From CAZIGK01 sp964538615 (GTDB taxonomy: Bacteria; Pseudomonadota; Alphaproteobacteria; Rickettsiales; RI-342): a stretch of 64,000 bases of DNA. The DNA is taken from the NCBI GenBank assembly GCA_964538615.1, contig CAZIGK010000006.1:1-64000 (forward strand). Reading direction: 5' to 3'. Shown piece after piece: positions 25,337-33,667 of the stretch (position 1 is the first letter of the stretch; each line of letters starts with the position of its first letter). The translations under genes and the position numbers were made by a program. The notes below the pieces were generated by a model that did no database searches, was not told where the DNA came from, and saw only the letters and a list, made by a program, of their open reading frames with translations.

Positions 25337-27322
25337 TCACGCTGTCGGCACTTCCGGTCGGGTACGGACCAGCTCCCCGATAATATCCGGGTTGACCAAC
25401 GTGGAAATATCTCCCAACTGATCCACCTCTCCATGCGCCAGTTTGCGCAAAATCCGCCGCATAATCTTTCCGGAACGCGTACGCGGCAACCCAGAAGCAA
25501 AATGCACCACATCCGGGGTCGCAATCGCCCCAATCTGCTGACGCAGCCATTGCTTCAGCTCTTTGGCTTTTTCCGGGGTTCCCTGCACATCTGGCAGCAG
25601 GGTGGCATAGACATACATGCCCTCGCCCTTGATCGGGTGCGGTATGCCAACCACGGCGCTTTCGGTCACGTCCGGATGTTCGTTTAACGCCGCTTCCAAC
25701 TCAGCCGTACCCATGCGATGGCCGGAAATATTCAACACATCATCCATCCGCCCCACAATCCAGATATCGCCATCCGCATCCCGTCGCGCCCCATCTCCGG
25801 TGAAATAATAACCAGAGTACTGGCTGAAATAGGTTTCATGGAACCGCGCATGATCGCCATACACGCTACGCGCCTGTCCCGGCCAGCTTCGCTTTAAGCA
25901 GAGCGCCCCTTCCGCCTCCCCCGGTAATTCCTGCCCCTGCATATCCAACAGCACCGGCTCCACCCCAAAGAACGGACGCATCGCCGCGCCGGGTTTCATA
26001 TCGCAGGCACCGGGCAATGGCACAATCATAATGCCACCCGTCTCTGTCTGCCACCAGCTATCCACAATCGGGCAGCGGTCATGCCCGACCTGATGATACA
26101 GCCAACGCCAGGCTTCCGGGTTAATAGGTTCACCCACACTCCCTAAAATACGCAGGCTCTCGCGGCTGGTTCCCTGCAACCATTGCTCACCCTCCCGCAA
26201 CAGAGAACGCACCGCTGTGGGAGCGGTATAAAAAATACTCACCCGGTGCCGGTCTACCATGTTCCACCAACGATCCGGTGACGGAGCATTCGGCACCCCC
26301 TCAAACATCAGAGTCGTCGCACCATTGGCCAGTGGCCCATAGACCACATAGGAATGCCCGGTAATCCACCCTACATCGGCCGTACACCAATAGATATCGC
26401 CGGGGCGGTAATCAAATACCAACTCATGCGTCAGGCTGGCATAGGTCAGGTAGCCCCCACTGGTATGCAAAACCCCCTTTGGCTTGCCCGTAGAGCCAGA
26501 TGTATAGAGAATAAATAAGGGATGCTCCGCCTCCAACACTTCCGGTGCACATTCGGCAGATACCTGCTCACGCAGCACATGCCACCACTGGTCACGCCCT
26601 TCCTGCCAGCCCACCTCTGCTCCGGTGTGCTGTATCACCAGCACCGTCTGGTCAGATAACGCCCCCAACGCCTGATCCACATTTTCTTTCAGCGGCACGG
26701 CTTTGCCACCGCGCATCCCCTGATCTGCCGTAATCACCACCTTGCTTGCGCAATCCTCTATCCGGCTACGCAACGCTTCCGGAGAAAAGCCGCCAAACAC
26801 CACAGAATGCACCGCTCCAATGCGTGCGCAGGCCAGCATGGCATAGGCCGCTTCCGGTATCATCGGCAGATAAATCGTCACCCTATCCCCCTTCACCACC
26901 CCCAACCGCTTCAAAACATTGGCCATGCGCTGCACTTCGGCATGCAGTTCGGCATAGGTGATGCGCCGTACCCGTTCACCATCATCGCTTTCCCACAAAA
27001 TCGCCACATCTTCAGCCTTGTGCGGCAAATGTCGGTCGATGCAGTTGGCGCTGACATTCAACAACCCGTCGTCATACCAGCGTATCTGCGCGGTGGGCGC
27101 AAACTGCCAGTGCATCACCCGCTGCGGAAACCGATACCACTGCAACCGCTCTGCCATTTCTGCCCAAAACACCTCTGGCTCGTGCAGAGACTTCGCATAC
27201 ATCTGCGCATAGGTTGCTGCATTGATTTTCGCATGCGCGGCAATCTCCGGCTTGCAGGGAAAAACCGTGGTCGCCAAATGCTGTCGCCCCTCTTTCATAT
27301 CGCCTTTCATATCGTCTTTCAT
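25337..27322 (-). CDS. acs: Acetyl-CoA synthetase (AMP-forming)
   Basis: Activates acetate to acetyl-CoA through acetyl-AMP. All adenylation motifs are present in 661 residues: YTSGSTGKPKG (P-loop), WWQTETGG, TGDGARRD, and the C-terminal PRTRSGKIMRR with the lysine that is acetylated to switch Acs off in many bacteria. The N-terminus has three near-repeats of a 12-base unit, ATGAAAGRCGAT, so three in-frame ATGs (27322, 27310, 27298) compete; GGGAGG precedes the first. It lies 14 bases downstream of the methyltransferase gene, in the same direction, and ends seven bases from the convergent asparaginase-like gene. Confidence 0.96.
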   Translation of the reverse strand: MKDDMKGDMKEGRQHLATTVFPCKPEIAAHAKINAATYAQMYAKSLHEPEVFWAEMAERLQWYRFPQRVMHWQFAPTAQIRWYDDGLLNVSANCIDRHLPHKAEDVAILWESDDGERVRRITYAELHAEVQRMANVLKRLGVVKGDRVTIYLPMIPEAAYAMLACARIGAVHSVVFGGFSPEALRSRIEDCASKVVITADQGMRGGKAVPLKENVDQALGALSDQTVLVIQHTGAEVGWQEGRDQWWHVLREQVSAECAPEVLEAEHPLFILYTSGSTGKPKGVLHTSGGYLTYASLTHELVFDYRPGDIYWCTADVGWITGHSYVVYGPLANGATTLMFEGVPNAPSPDRWWNMVDRHRVSIFYTAPTAVRSLLREGEQWLQGTSRESLRILGSVGEPINPEAWRWLYHQVGHDRCPIVDSWWQTETGGIMIVPLPGACDMKPGAAMRPFFGVEPVLLDMQGQELPGEAEGALCLKRSWPGQARSVYGDHARFHETYFSQYSGYYFTGDGARRDADGDIWIVGRMDDVLNISGHRMGTAELEAALNEHPDVTESAVVGIPHPIKGEGMYVYATLLPDVQGTPEKAKELKQWLRQQIGAIATPDVVHFASGLPRTRSGKIMRRILRKLAHGEVDQLGDISTLVNPDIIGELVRTRPEVPTA

Positions 27323-27336
27323 CCTGTTATCCTCCC

Positions 27337-28194
27337 TTATTCATTCAACGCATCCCCCAAAAACAGGCTCCCACTCCCGCGCTTCGCCGGGCTGGGCTGG
27401 CTGGCGTCCGGCTTCCAGCCAATCAGGGTCAGCAATTCATAGGTGGCGACAATCCGCCCGTCTGTGTTTGCAAATTGCTGCTGATAATACTCGGCTACTT
27501 CCACCAACTGCCGAGGACATCCCATACCTTTATGCTGCTGTTGCAACAGGTTACTCTCTCCCATGGCGCGCAGTTCCCGCATCAGGGCAAAGGCATGCGC
27601 ATAGGTAGCGGTCACGGTCACTTTATCCGCAATCGGCAAGGCCAGCCCCGCCCGCTGTAACAAAGCGCCACCATCCCGCACATCCATAAACGGGTGAATA
27701 TGTGGTTTCACCTTACCCGTCTGCATTTCCACCTGCAAAAACGCCTGCCGCAATTCACGCAGGCTCTCTCCGCCGGGAAAACACGCCATCAGCAACCCAT
27801 CCGGCTGCAAGCGATCTGCCATTTGTCTCAGCATACCGGGCACATCATTCACCCGATGCAGCAAGCGACTCGTGAAAATTGCCTGCACCGGCTTTGGCAA
27901 CAGCGGTATCTGCTCCTGCACCAACTCCCGCTCCGCGATACGGACAATCTCCGCCAGCGGAAATTGCTGCTGCAACACCCGCTGCATCGCCTCACTGCAT
28001 CCAAGCAGCAAAATAGACTGGAATTGCCGCCGGATATCCTGCACATTATCCAATAAAATCTCTTCTGCCATACCGTGCAGAAAATCCGCGCCTGCCACCT
28101 CTGCCGACTGTTTGACCAAACGGTTCAGGCGTCTGGCTTTCAACGCAAGATCAAACGGTGTCAGAACAGCAGAGGATTCAGAAGGGGCAGACAT
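27337..28194 (-). CDS. BioC/NDUFAF5-like SAM-dependent methyltransferase family protein
   Basis: A 285-residue class I methyltransferase-like protein. The pattern DFLHGMAEEILLDNV, a short SAM loop LLLGCSEA, LLHRVNDVPGMLRQMADRL and QPDGLLMACFPGG matches the alphaproteobacterial relatives of NDUFAF5, the mitochondrial complex I assembly factor that hydroxylates an arginine of NDUFS7. The SAM loop is degenerate compared with GxGxG, as is common in this group. Its ATG overlaps the divergent comF ATG by two bases. acs follows 14 bases downstream. Function by homology only. Confidence 0.8.
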   Translation of the reverse strand: MSAPSESSAVLTPFDLALKARRLNRLVKQSAEVAGADFLHGMAEEILLDNVQDIRRQFQSILLLGCSEAMQRVLQQQFPLAEIVRIAERELVQEQIPLLPKPVQAIFTSRLLHRVNDVPGMLRQMADRLQPDGLLMACFPGGESLRELRQAFLQVEMQTGKVKPHIHPFMDVRDGGALLQRAGLALPIADKVTVTATYAHAFALMRELRAMGESNLLQQQHKGMGCPRQLVEVAEYYQQQFANTDGRIVATYELLTLIGWKPDASQPSPAKRGSGSLFLGDALNE

Positions 28195-28996
28195 GCAATC
28201 TATCCATCACAACAGGCACCGTTCCTTTCTATCCTATCCTCTCCGGCAGGGCAAATACTGGCTGGAGTCATGGCTATTTCCGGCACATTGCCTGCTGTGC
28301 CCCACCCCCGTGCAACAGCATGGCGGCTTTTGTCTGGACTGTCATGGCAAACTAGGCTGGCTACACGCTCCGCTCTGCCCGGTCTGCGGCCTGCCGCAGG
28401 CAGATGATACCTCCTCCCCTCTCACATCATCCCTTCTGCTATCAGCTCCCTGCCCTTCCTGTCAGGAAAATCCTCCCCCCTTTCAGGCGGCGCGCTCCGT
28501 GGTCGCATATGATGAACACAGCCGACCGCTCATTCACCGCCTCAAGTTTCACGACCAACTGTATCTCGCCCGCCCACTTGGACACTGGATGGCGCATAGC
28601 CTACAGCCGATTCTACCAGCCTCCGATGCGCCTATCCCCACCTATATTCTACCCGTACCCCTGCACCGCTGGCGGCTTTTCCACCGCATGAGCAACCAAT
28701 CCCTGCTGCTGGCACGCGCCATGGGGCAAGTCATGCAGTTGCCGGTCTTGCCCCATACGCTGCAACGGATTCGCTCCACCCGCCGTCAGACGGGCTTAAG
28801 CCGCAGCCAACGCCTGAAGAACCTGCACCGTGCGTTTGCCATCTCCCCCCAAACTGCCACCCTTCTCTCTGGCGCGCATGTGATTCTGGTAGATGATGTT
28901 ATGACCACCGGTGCCACCATTGAGGCCTGCTGCCGTGCCTTGCGCAAAGCAGGGGTTGCCCGCATTACCGTGGCGACCTTCGCCCGCACATTATAA
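28193..28996 (+). CDS. comF: ComF-family phosphoribosyltransferase-like protein
   Basis: A 267-residue protein of the ComF/GntX family, linked to DNA uptake or use of DNA. The N-terminus has a four-plus-four cysteine zinc module (CLLC, CLDC, CPVCG, CPSC); the C-terminus has the PRPP-binding motif VILVDDVMTTGATIEAC. The segment RRLFHRMSNQSLLLARAM and RSTRRQTGLSRSQRLKN are family hallmarks. AGAAGGGG lies about six bases before ATG 28193. The start codon shares two bases with the methyltransferase start on the other strand, so its promoter must lie inside that gene. Confidence 0.92.
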   Translation: MQSIHHNRHRSFLSYPLRQGKYWLESWLFPAHCLLCPTPVQQHGGFCLDCHGKLGWLHAPLCPVCGLPQADDTSSPLTSSLLLSAPCPSCQENPPPFQAARSVVAYDEHSRPLIHRLKFHDQLYLARPLGHWMAHSLQPILPASDAPIPTYILPVPLHRWRLFHRMSNQSLLLARAMGQVMQLPVLPHTLQRIRSTRRQTGLSRSQRLKNLHRAFAISPQTATLLSGAHVILVDDVMTTGATIEACCRALRKAGVARITVATFARTL

Positions 28997-29012
28997 ATCC
29001 ATGGTCTGCATC

Positions 29013-30524
29013 TTACCCAAGGGTCAGCAACAGCCGCCCGCGCTTACGCTTTTGCTCTTCCTGCAAGCGCACATAAGCCAGATTGGCACGGTAAAGCCGT
29101 TTTTGCACAGCGTCAGTTGCTAACAATTCGGGTTCGCTGCTTTCAATCAGCAATCGGTTTTTCCCCAACTGCGGACGGGTACATTCCAGCACCTTCCGGC
29201 TACCACCTGAAATCGCGTAGGCCAATGCCCCCATCGTGCCCAGAAAAAACCCATAGGCACAGTCTTCCCGCGTACTGCCCAGCGCCTCCAACCGCGACAT
29301 CGGGTAATCATTCTCAAACCGGAACCGATGAAACACCGTAACAGCCAATAACGCACGCTCCCGGTGACTAATGCCCATGATCGGGGCATGCATAATGCGC
29401 ATGAAAGCCGCCTCTGCCCGAAACACCGACACATCAGGAAACGGCAGGGTCATCAATAAACAGGCTGCAGCCAGCAATCGCTGGTCATTCGGATGATCCG
29501 GCTGCAATACGGGCTGCAACCACTCCAGCAATGCCTCGCCAAACTCCTGATTTCCTTCGTTTTTGTTCAGCATGTCGTTGGCAGCGGCGTGCAGAGGTTC
29601 GGCTCCCTGCTCTTCCAGCGACAATAACCGATACAACACCCCTTCCCGCACCCCGCAGGACGAAAACATCACCCGCTCCGGCTCAAAATATTTAATCAAT
29701 TGCTGCAAAATCAAAGCCGCCATGGGCAGAGTACGCAAACGTTTACCCGTTACTTCCGGCACATCCGGCAGCATCTCTTCCGGTGTCTTGGAAATACGGC
29801 TGGCAAAACGCCGCATCTGCATCGCATCCGCTTCATAGGCATGCAAAAGCTTCAAGGGGTAATGCGTCTCATCCATATGCAGCCGCGCCAATGAACGAAA
29901 ACTCCCCCCCACCAAATACAACTGGCATCCTCTGGCCTGTTTACGCAGTGGCTTCTGCGTCTCCAGCCATTCTTTAATCCATTCACGGGCACGCCCCCGC
30001 TCATTGGCGGATTCATTCATCACCCGCAACACCCCCAACGGCAAAGAGCAACGCCGCCCAAAACTGCCGTCTCCGTGAATATGCACCAGCTCCAGACTAC
30101 CTCCCCCCAAATCACAGGCCAACCCTTCGCCCTGTTGCAAACTGTTATAGGCTCCCTGTGCCGCCAGTTCCGCTTCTTCATTTCCTTCCACTAAGCGGAT
30201 ATGAAATCCGGTCTTACGTTGCACCTGCTCAATAAATGCCTGCCCATCGTCCGCATCCCGCAGGGCGGCGGTTCCAATCAGCGCCACCTGCTGCACCTGC
30301 ATAATATCCGTCAGCATGGCAAAACGCTGTAATGCCGCTAAAGCGCGGATAACCCCTTGCGGGTTTAGCCTGCCCGTGGCAGCCAACCCTTCCCCCAGCG
30401 CGCAGAGTACTTTTTCGTTAAATAGTTCCGATGGCGTGCGCTTAATCCCATCGTACACCACCATCCGCACGGAGTTAGACCCAATATCAATAATGGCCAG
30501 CTTGGCATGGTGACGGTCAGTCAC
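29013..30524 (-). CDS. ppx: Exopolyphosphatase (Ppx/GppA family)
   Basis: Releases phosphate from polyphosphate ends, or converts pppGpp to ppGpp. The 503 residues have the ASKHA-fold motifs: IDIGSNSVRMVVYDG, GTAALRDA, VEGNEEAELAAQGA and DLGGGSLEL, plus a C-terminal HD-like helical region. Translation starts at GTG 30524, whose first bases GTGACTGA overlap the ppk stop by eight bases; GAGGAG lies eight bases upstream. The ppk-ppx overlap indicates a coupled operon that both makes and degrades polyphosphate. Confidence 0.94.
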   Translation of the reverse strand: MTDRHHAKLAIIDIGSNSVRMVVYDGIKRTPSELFNEKVLCALGEGLAATGRLNPQGVIRALAALQRFAMLTDIMQVQQVALIGTAALRDADDGQAFIEQVQRKTGFHIRLVEGNEEAELAAQGAYNSLQQGEGLACDLGGGSLELVHIHGDGSFGRRCSLPLGVLRVMNESANERGRAREWIKEWLETQKPLRKQARGCQLYLVGGSFRSLARLHMDETHYPLKLLHAYEADAMQMRRFASRISKTPEEMLPDVPEVTGKRLRTLPMAALILQQLIKYFEPERVMFSSCGVREGVLYRLLSLEEQGAEPLHAAANDMLNKNEGNQEFGEALLEWLQPVLQPDHPNDQRLLAAACLLMTLPFPDVSVFRAEAAFMRIMHAPIMGISHRERALLAVTVFHRFRFENDYPMSRLEALGSTREDCAYGFFLGTMGALAYAISGGSRKVLECTRPQLGKNRLLIESSEPELLATDAVQKRLYRANLAYVRLQEEQKRKRGRLLLTLG

Positions 30525-32733
30525 GGCGCAGCTCCTCTTTACCTATCGGCTGCTTTTTTGCATTGGGTCGCAATTCTGCCAGTTTTTGTGGTTTACGCAA
30601 AGTACGCTTCAGCGCCCGCCCCCGACCGGAAAGGGAGGGGTTGCGCATAAAATATTCGTGGCTGGAAAATTGCCCAAGCTCTCCCAGTTTGCGCTCATAA
30701 TGCCCATCCGGCAGCAAAAACCAGCTATGCCGGGTATCTTCCACCGTTGCCACCATAATCTGCCCGACAATTTGTTCATGCACAGTGGGGTTATCAATCT
30801 CCACCATATATTCCACCCGGTGGTCAAAATTGCGGAACATCCAATCCGCAGAGGAAATAAACACCCGTGACTCCAACGATGGCAAACCATGGCCATTACC
30901 AAAACAAAAAATACGGGAATGCTCCAAAAACCGCCCAATAATGCTTTTAACGGTAATATTCTCGGAAAAACCGGCAATTCCCGGTCGCAACGCACAAATA
31001 CCGCGCACAATCAACACCACCTGCACCCCGGCCTGCCCTGCGGCATACAGGGCATCAATCGTCTCCTCATCGGTCAGGGAGTTCATTTTTGCCCATATTT
31101 GCGCGGGTCGCCCCGCCTTGGCATGGCTGGTTTCCATCTCAATGTGGCGTATCAACTCATCCCGCATATGCAAAGGAGACATGGTTATTTTCCGGCACTG
31201 CCGGGGTAGTGCATAACCCGTCAGGTAATTAAACAGCCGCGCCACCTCCTGACAAATCGTGGCATCGCAGGTAAAATACGAGAGATCAGTATAGACTTTC
31301 GCTGTGACCGGATGATAGTTTCCCGTTCCCAAATGCGCATAGCTGCGCAAGCCTTCCGGTGTGCGTTGGGTCACCAGCGACATCTTGGCGTGGGTTTTCA
31401 ACCCCACCACGCCATACACCACCTGCGCCCCGGCTCTCTCTAAGTCCCGCGCCCATTTCATGTTGGCTTCTTCATCAAACCGGGCACGAATTTCCACAAT
31501 AGCGGTCACTGCTTTGCCAGCTTCAGCCGCTTCTACCAATGCAGCAATAATGGGAGAATCATTGCTGGTACGGTACAAGGTCTGTTTAATGGATAATACA
31601 TCCGGGTCACGGGCGGCCTGCTGCAAGAACCGCACCACCACATCAAAACTTTCAAACGGATGATGCACCACAATATCCTTGGCATAGATAGCCGCCAGAC
31701 AATCCCCATTAAAATCATTAATACGCTCCGGAAAGCGAGGAATATACGGCTCAAAGCGTAACTGGCTGCAATGCTCATCCGCCACCAGTTCACTCAGGCT
31801 GCGCATATCCATAATCCCATGGCTGACAAACTGCGCTTCATCCTCAGCATGCAGTTGTCGCACCACATAATCCCGTAAAAAACCGGGCATTTCTGCGTCC
31901 ACCTGCAACCGTATCACGTGGCCACGCTTACGCTCTTTCACGGCTTTTTCAAAGCCGCGCACCAAATCATCTGCATCATCCTCAATATCCAGATCACTAT
32001 CCCGTAAAATACGGAACATTCCTTTCGCCAGTACCTCATAGCCGGGGAATAACAGAGGCAGAGAATGGCATACCACCTCTTCCAGTGGAATATATCGGCT
32101 CTGTCCATTGCGGCGGGGCAAAGCGATAAAACGGCTTAGCTTTTGCGGCAGTGGCACCACCGCCAATTGCTGCTTTTTCTGCTCTTGCTCGTGCAGTTCC
32201 AAAATCAGCGTCTGGCTCTGGTTCGCTAAAAATGGAAACGGATGCGCCGGATCCAGCGCAATCGGCGTCAATACCGGAAAGATTTCCTGCTGAAAAAACT
32301 TTCCCAGCCATCGCTTCTCCTGCGGTTTCAGGTCGGCCATGGACAACACAGACAACCCTTCCACCTGAAGTGGCTGACGCAAAATGTTCCACTGCTCTTC
32401 CTGCCCTGCCAGCAGACGCATCACTTTCTGGTGAATTTTCTCCAACTGTTCGCGGGCGGTCAACCCATCCAGTGACCGTTTATGCAACCCCTCCCGCACC
32501 TGATCCCGCAACCCCGCCACCCGCACCATGTAAAACTCATCCAGATTGGAGGCAGAGATAGACAAAAACCGCAACCGCTCCAACAGCGGGTGCTCTGGGT
32601 TACCTGCCTCCTGTAATACTCGCGTATTAAACTCCAGCCAGGACAGCTCGCGGTTAAAAAAACGCTCTGCCGGATGCTCAAAATGCTCCAGAATTGTCTT
32701 TGCCAGCGTGTGCATACCCATGGAATCGTCCAT
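30517..32733 (-). CDS. ppk: Polyphosphate kinase 1
   Basis: Makes polyphosphate from ATP with a phosphohistidine intermediate. FFNRELSWLEFN at the start, SNLDEFYMVRVAGL, the catalytic His in HLGTGNYHPVTA, and SADWMFRNFDHRVE near the end are all PPK1 hallmarks. I choose the ATG at 32733 (738 residues); an in-frame ATG at 32802 would leave only 14 bases to divergent sixA, and ATGs at 32721 and 32715 are also possible. No strong ribosome site decides. Translationally coupled to ppx. Confidence 0.95.
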   Translation of the reverse strand: MDDSMGMHTLAKTILEHFEHPAERFFNRELSWLEFNTRVLQEAGNPEHPLLERLRFLSISASNLDEFYMVRVAGLRDQVREGLHKRSLDGLTAREQLEKIHQKVMRLLAGQEEQWNILRQPLQVEGLSVLSMADLKPQEKRWLGKFFQQEIFPVLTPIALDPAHPFPFLANQSQTLILELHEQEQKKQQLAVVPLPQKLSRFIALPRRNGQSRYIPLEEVVCHSLPLLFPGYEVLAKGMFRILRDSDLDIEDDADDLVRGFEKAVKERKRGHVIRLQVDAEMPGFLRDYVVRQLHAEDEAQFVSHGIMDMRSLSELVADEHCSQLRFEPYIPRFPERINDFNGDCLAAIYAKDIVVHHPFESFDVVVRFLQQAARDPDVLSIKQTLYRTSNDSPIIAALVEAAEAGKAVTAIVEIRARFDEEANMKWARDLERAGAQVVYGVVGLKTHAKMSLVTQRTPEGLRSYAHLGTGNYHPVTAKVYTDLSYFTCDATICQEVARLFNYLTGYALPRQCRKITMSPLHMRDELIRHIEMETSHAKAGRPAQIWAKMNSLTDEETIDALYAAGQAGVQVVLIVRGICALRPGIAGFSENITVKSIIGRFLEHSRIFCFGNGHGLPSLESRVFISSADWMFRNFDHRVEYMVEIDNPTVHEQIVGQIMVATVEDTRHSWFLLPDGHYERKLGELGQFSSHEYFMRNPSLSGRGRALKRTLRKPQKLAELRPNAKKQPIGKEELRRD

Positions 32734-32816
32734 ACCATACCGGGGAGAAATTGACCCAATAAACAGGAAAGCGTAAAAAGGCAGTAGGCTCTCTCGCTTC
32801 ATCCTAAGGACGATTC

Positions 32817-33329
32817 ATGAAAACTCTGTTTATTCTGCGCCACGCGAAAGCAGAACCGGATGCCGGTAAACACCCGGATCATGCCCGCCTGCTCAATGAT
32901 CGCGGGCACAGGGACGCGCAGCGTACTGGCCGCTGGCTACAGGAAAAACATTACCAACCTCAACGCATTCTCTGTTCATCTGCCCGCCGCACCATGCAAA
33001 CACTGGAGGAAATTCAACCCTTCCTCCCACAGGAAAGCAGCGTCTGCTACGATGATGAACTCTACCTCGCCTCTGCCGGCACATTGCTCTATTGCCTGCA
33101 AACGCTGGAAGAACGCTGGACATCTGTTCTTCTCATCGGGCACAACCCCGGCCTGCAACAACTCATTCATCTGCTGCTGGCCAGCATCCCGCCACAGCGG
33201 GCAGAATCGCTGCAACATCTACCCACCTGCGGTCTGGCTATCCTGCAATTGCAGAATACCCCCTGGGCAGACCTGCAACCCGCCACCGCCACCCTGCTGG
33301 ATGTTCTCTCACCCAAAGATTACCTTTAG
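32817..33329 (+). CDS. sixA: Phosphohistidine phosphatase SixA
   Basis: A 170-residue histidine phosphatase that removes phosphate from phosphohistidine in phosphorelay proteins. ILRHAKAEPD has the RH nucleophile motif (Arg8-His9), SSARRTMQTLE the second Arg, and LLIGHNPGLQQL the second His. The ATG has AAGGACG nearby. It is divergent from ppk-ppx, with phoR beyond a repeat tract, so several phosphate and phosphorelay genes meet here. Confidence 0.92.
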   Translation: MKTLFILRHAKAEPDAGKHPDHARLLNDRGHRDAQRTGRWLQEKHYQPQRILCSSARRTMQTLEEIQPFLPQESSVCYDDELYLASAGTLLYCLQTLEERWTSVLLIGHNPGLQQLIHLLLASIPPQRAESLQHLPTCGLAILQLQNTPWADLQPATATLLDVLSPKDYL

Positions 33330-33344
33330 CCGGTTTCGCTCTGG

Positions 33345-33480
33345 CTCTGGGCTTTCCTTGGCTCCACTCGGCTTGCTAGCCTCATTCCGCGTCGGCACTG
33401 CGTGCCTCTCGCTGACGCTCGCTAAAGGCGGCGGCCTGCTTGCCGCCGTTCTTGTCCCACGCCCTTTTCAGATTTTTCCC
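33345..33480 (+). repeat. Composite intergenic repeat, copy 3
   Basis: Contains CTTGGCTCCACTCGGCTTGC, TAGCCTCATTCCGCGTCGGC, CTCGCTAAAGGCGGCGGCC and CGTTCTTGTCCC. It directly abuts copy 4, so sixA and phoR are separated by a tandem pair. No gene lies in 33330-33667. Confidence 0.8.
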
Positions 33481-33664
33481 CGTCATGCCTGCGTAGGCAG
33501 GCATCCACGGGAAAACTTCCCTTGGCTCCGCTCGGCTTACTAGCCTCGCTACGCGTCGGGGCTAAAGCCCCTCTCGTTTCACTCGCTAAAGGCTCGCACT
33601 CCTGTGCTCGCTTCTTGTTCCTTGCACCAACCAAACCTCTTCATGCCTGCGCAGGCAGGCATCC
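33481..33664 (+). repeat. Composite intergenic repeat, copy 4, flanked by hairpins
   Basis: The most complete copy. It opens with the hairpin ATGCCTGC-GTAG-GCAGGCAT (33484-33503), continues CCACGGGAAAACTTCCC and TTGGCTCCGCTCGGCTTACT, includes the palindrome GGGGCTAAAGCCCC, then CTCGCTAAAGGCTCGCACTC and CGCTTCTTGTTCC, and closes with a second hairpin ATGCCTGC-GCAG-GCAGGCAT (33643-33662). Confidence 0.85.
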
Positions 33665-33667
33665 GGT

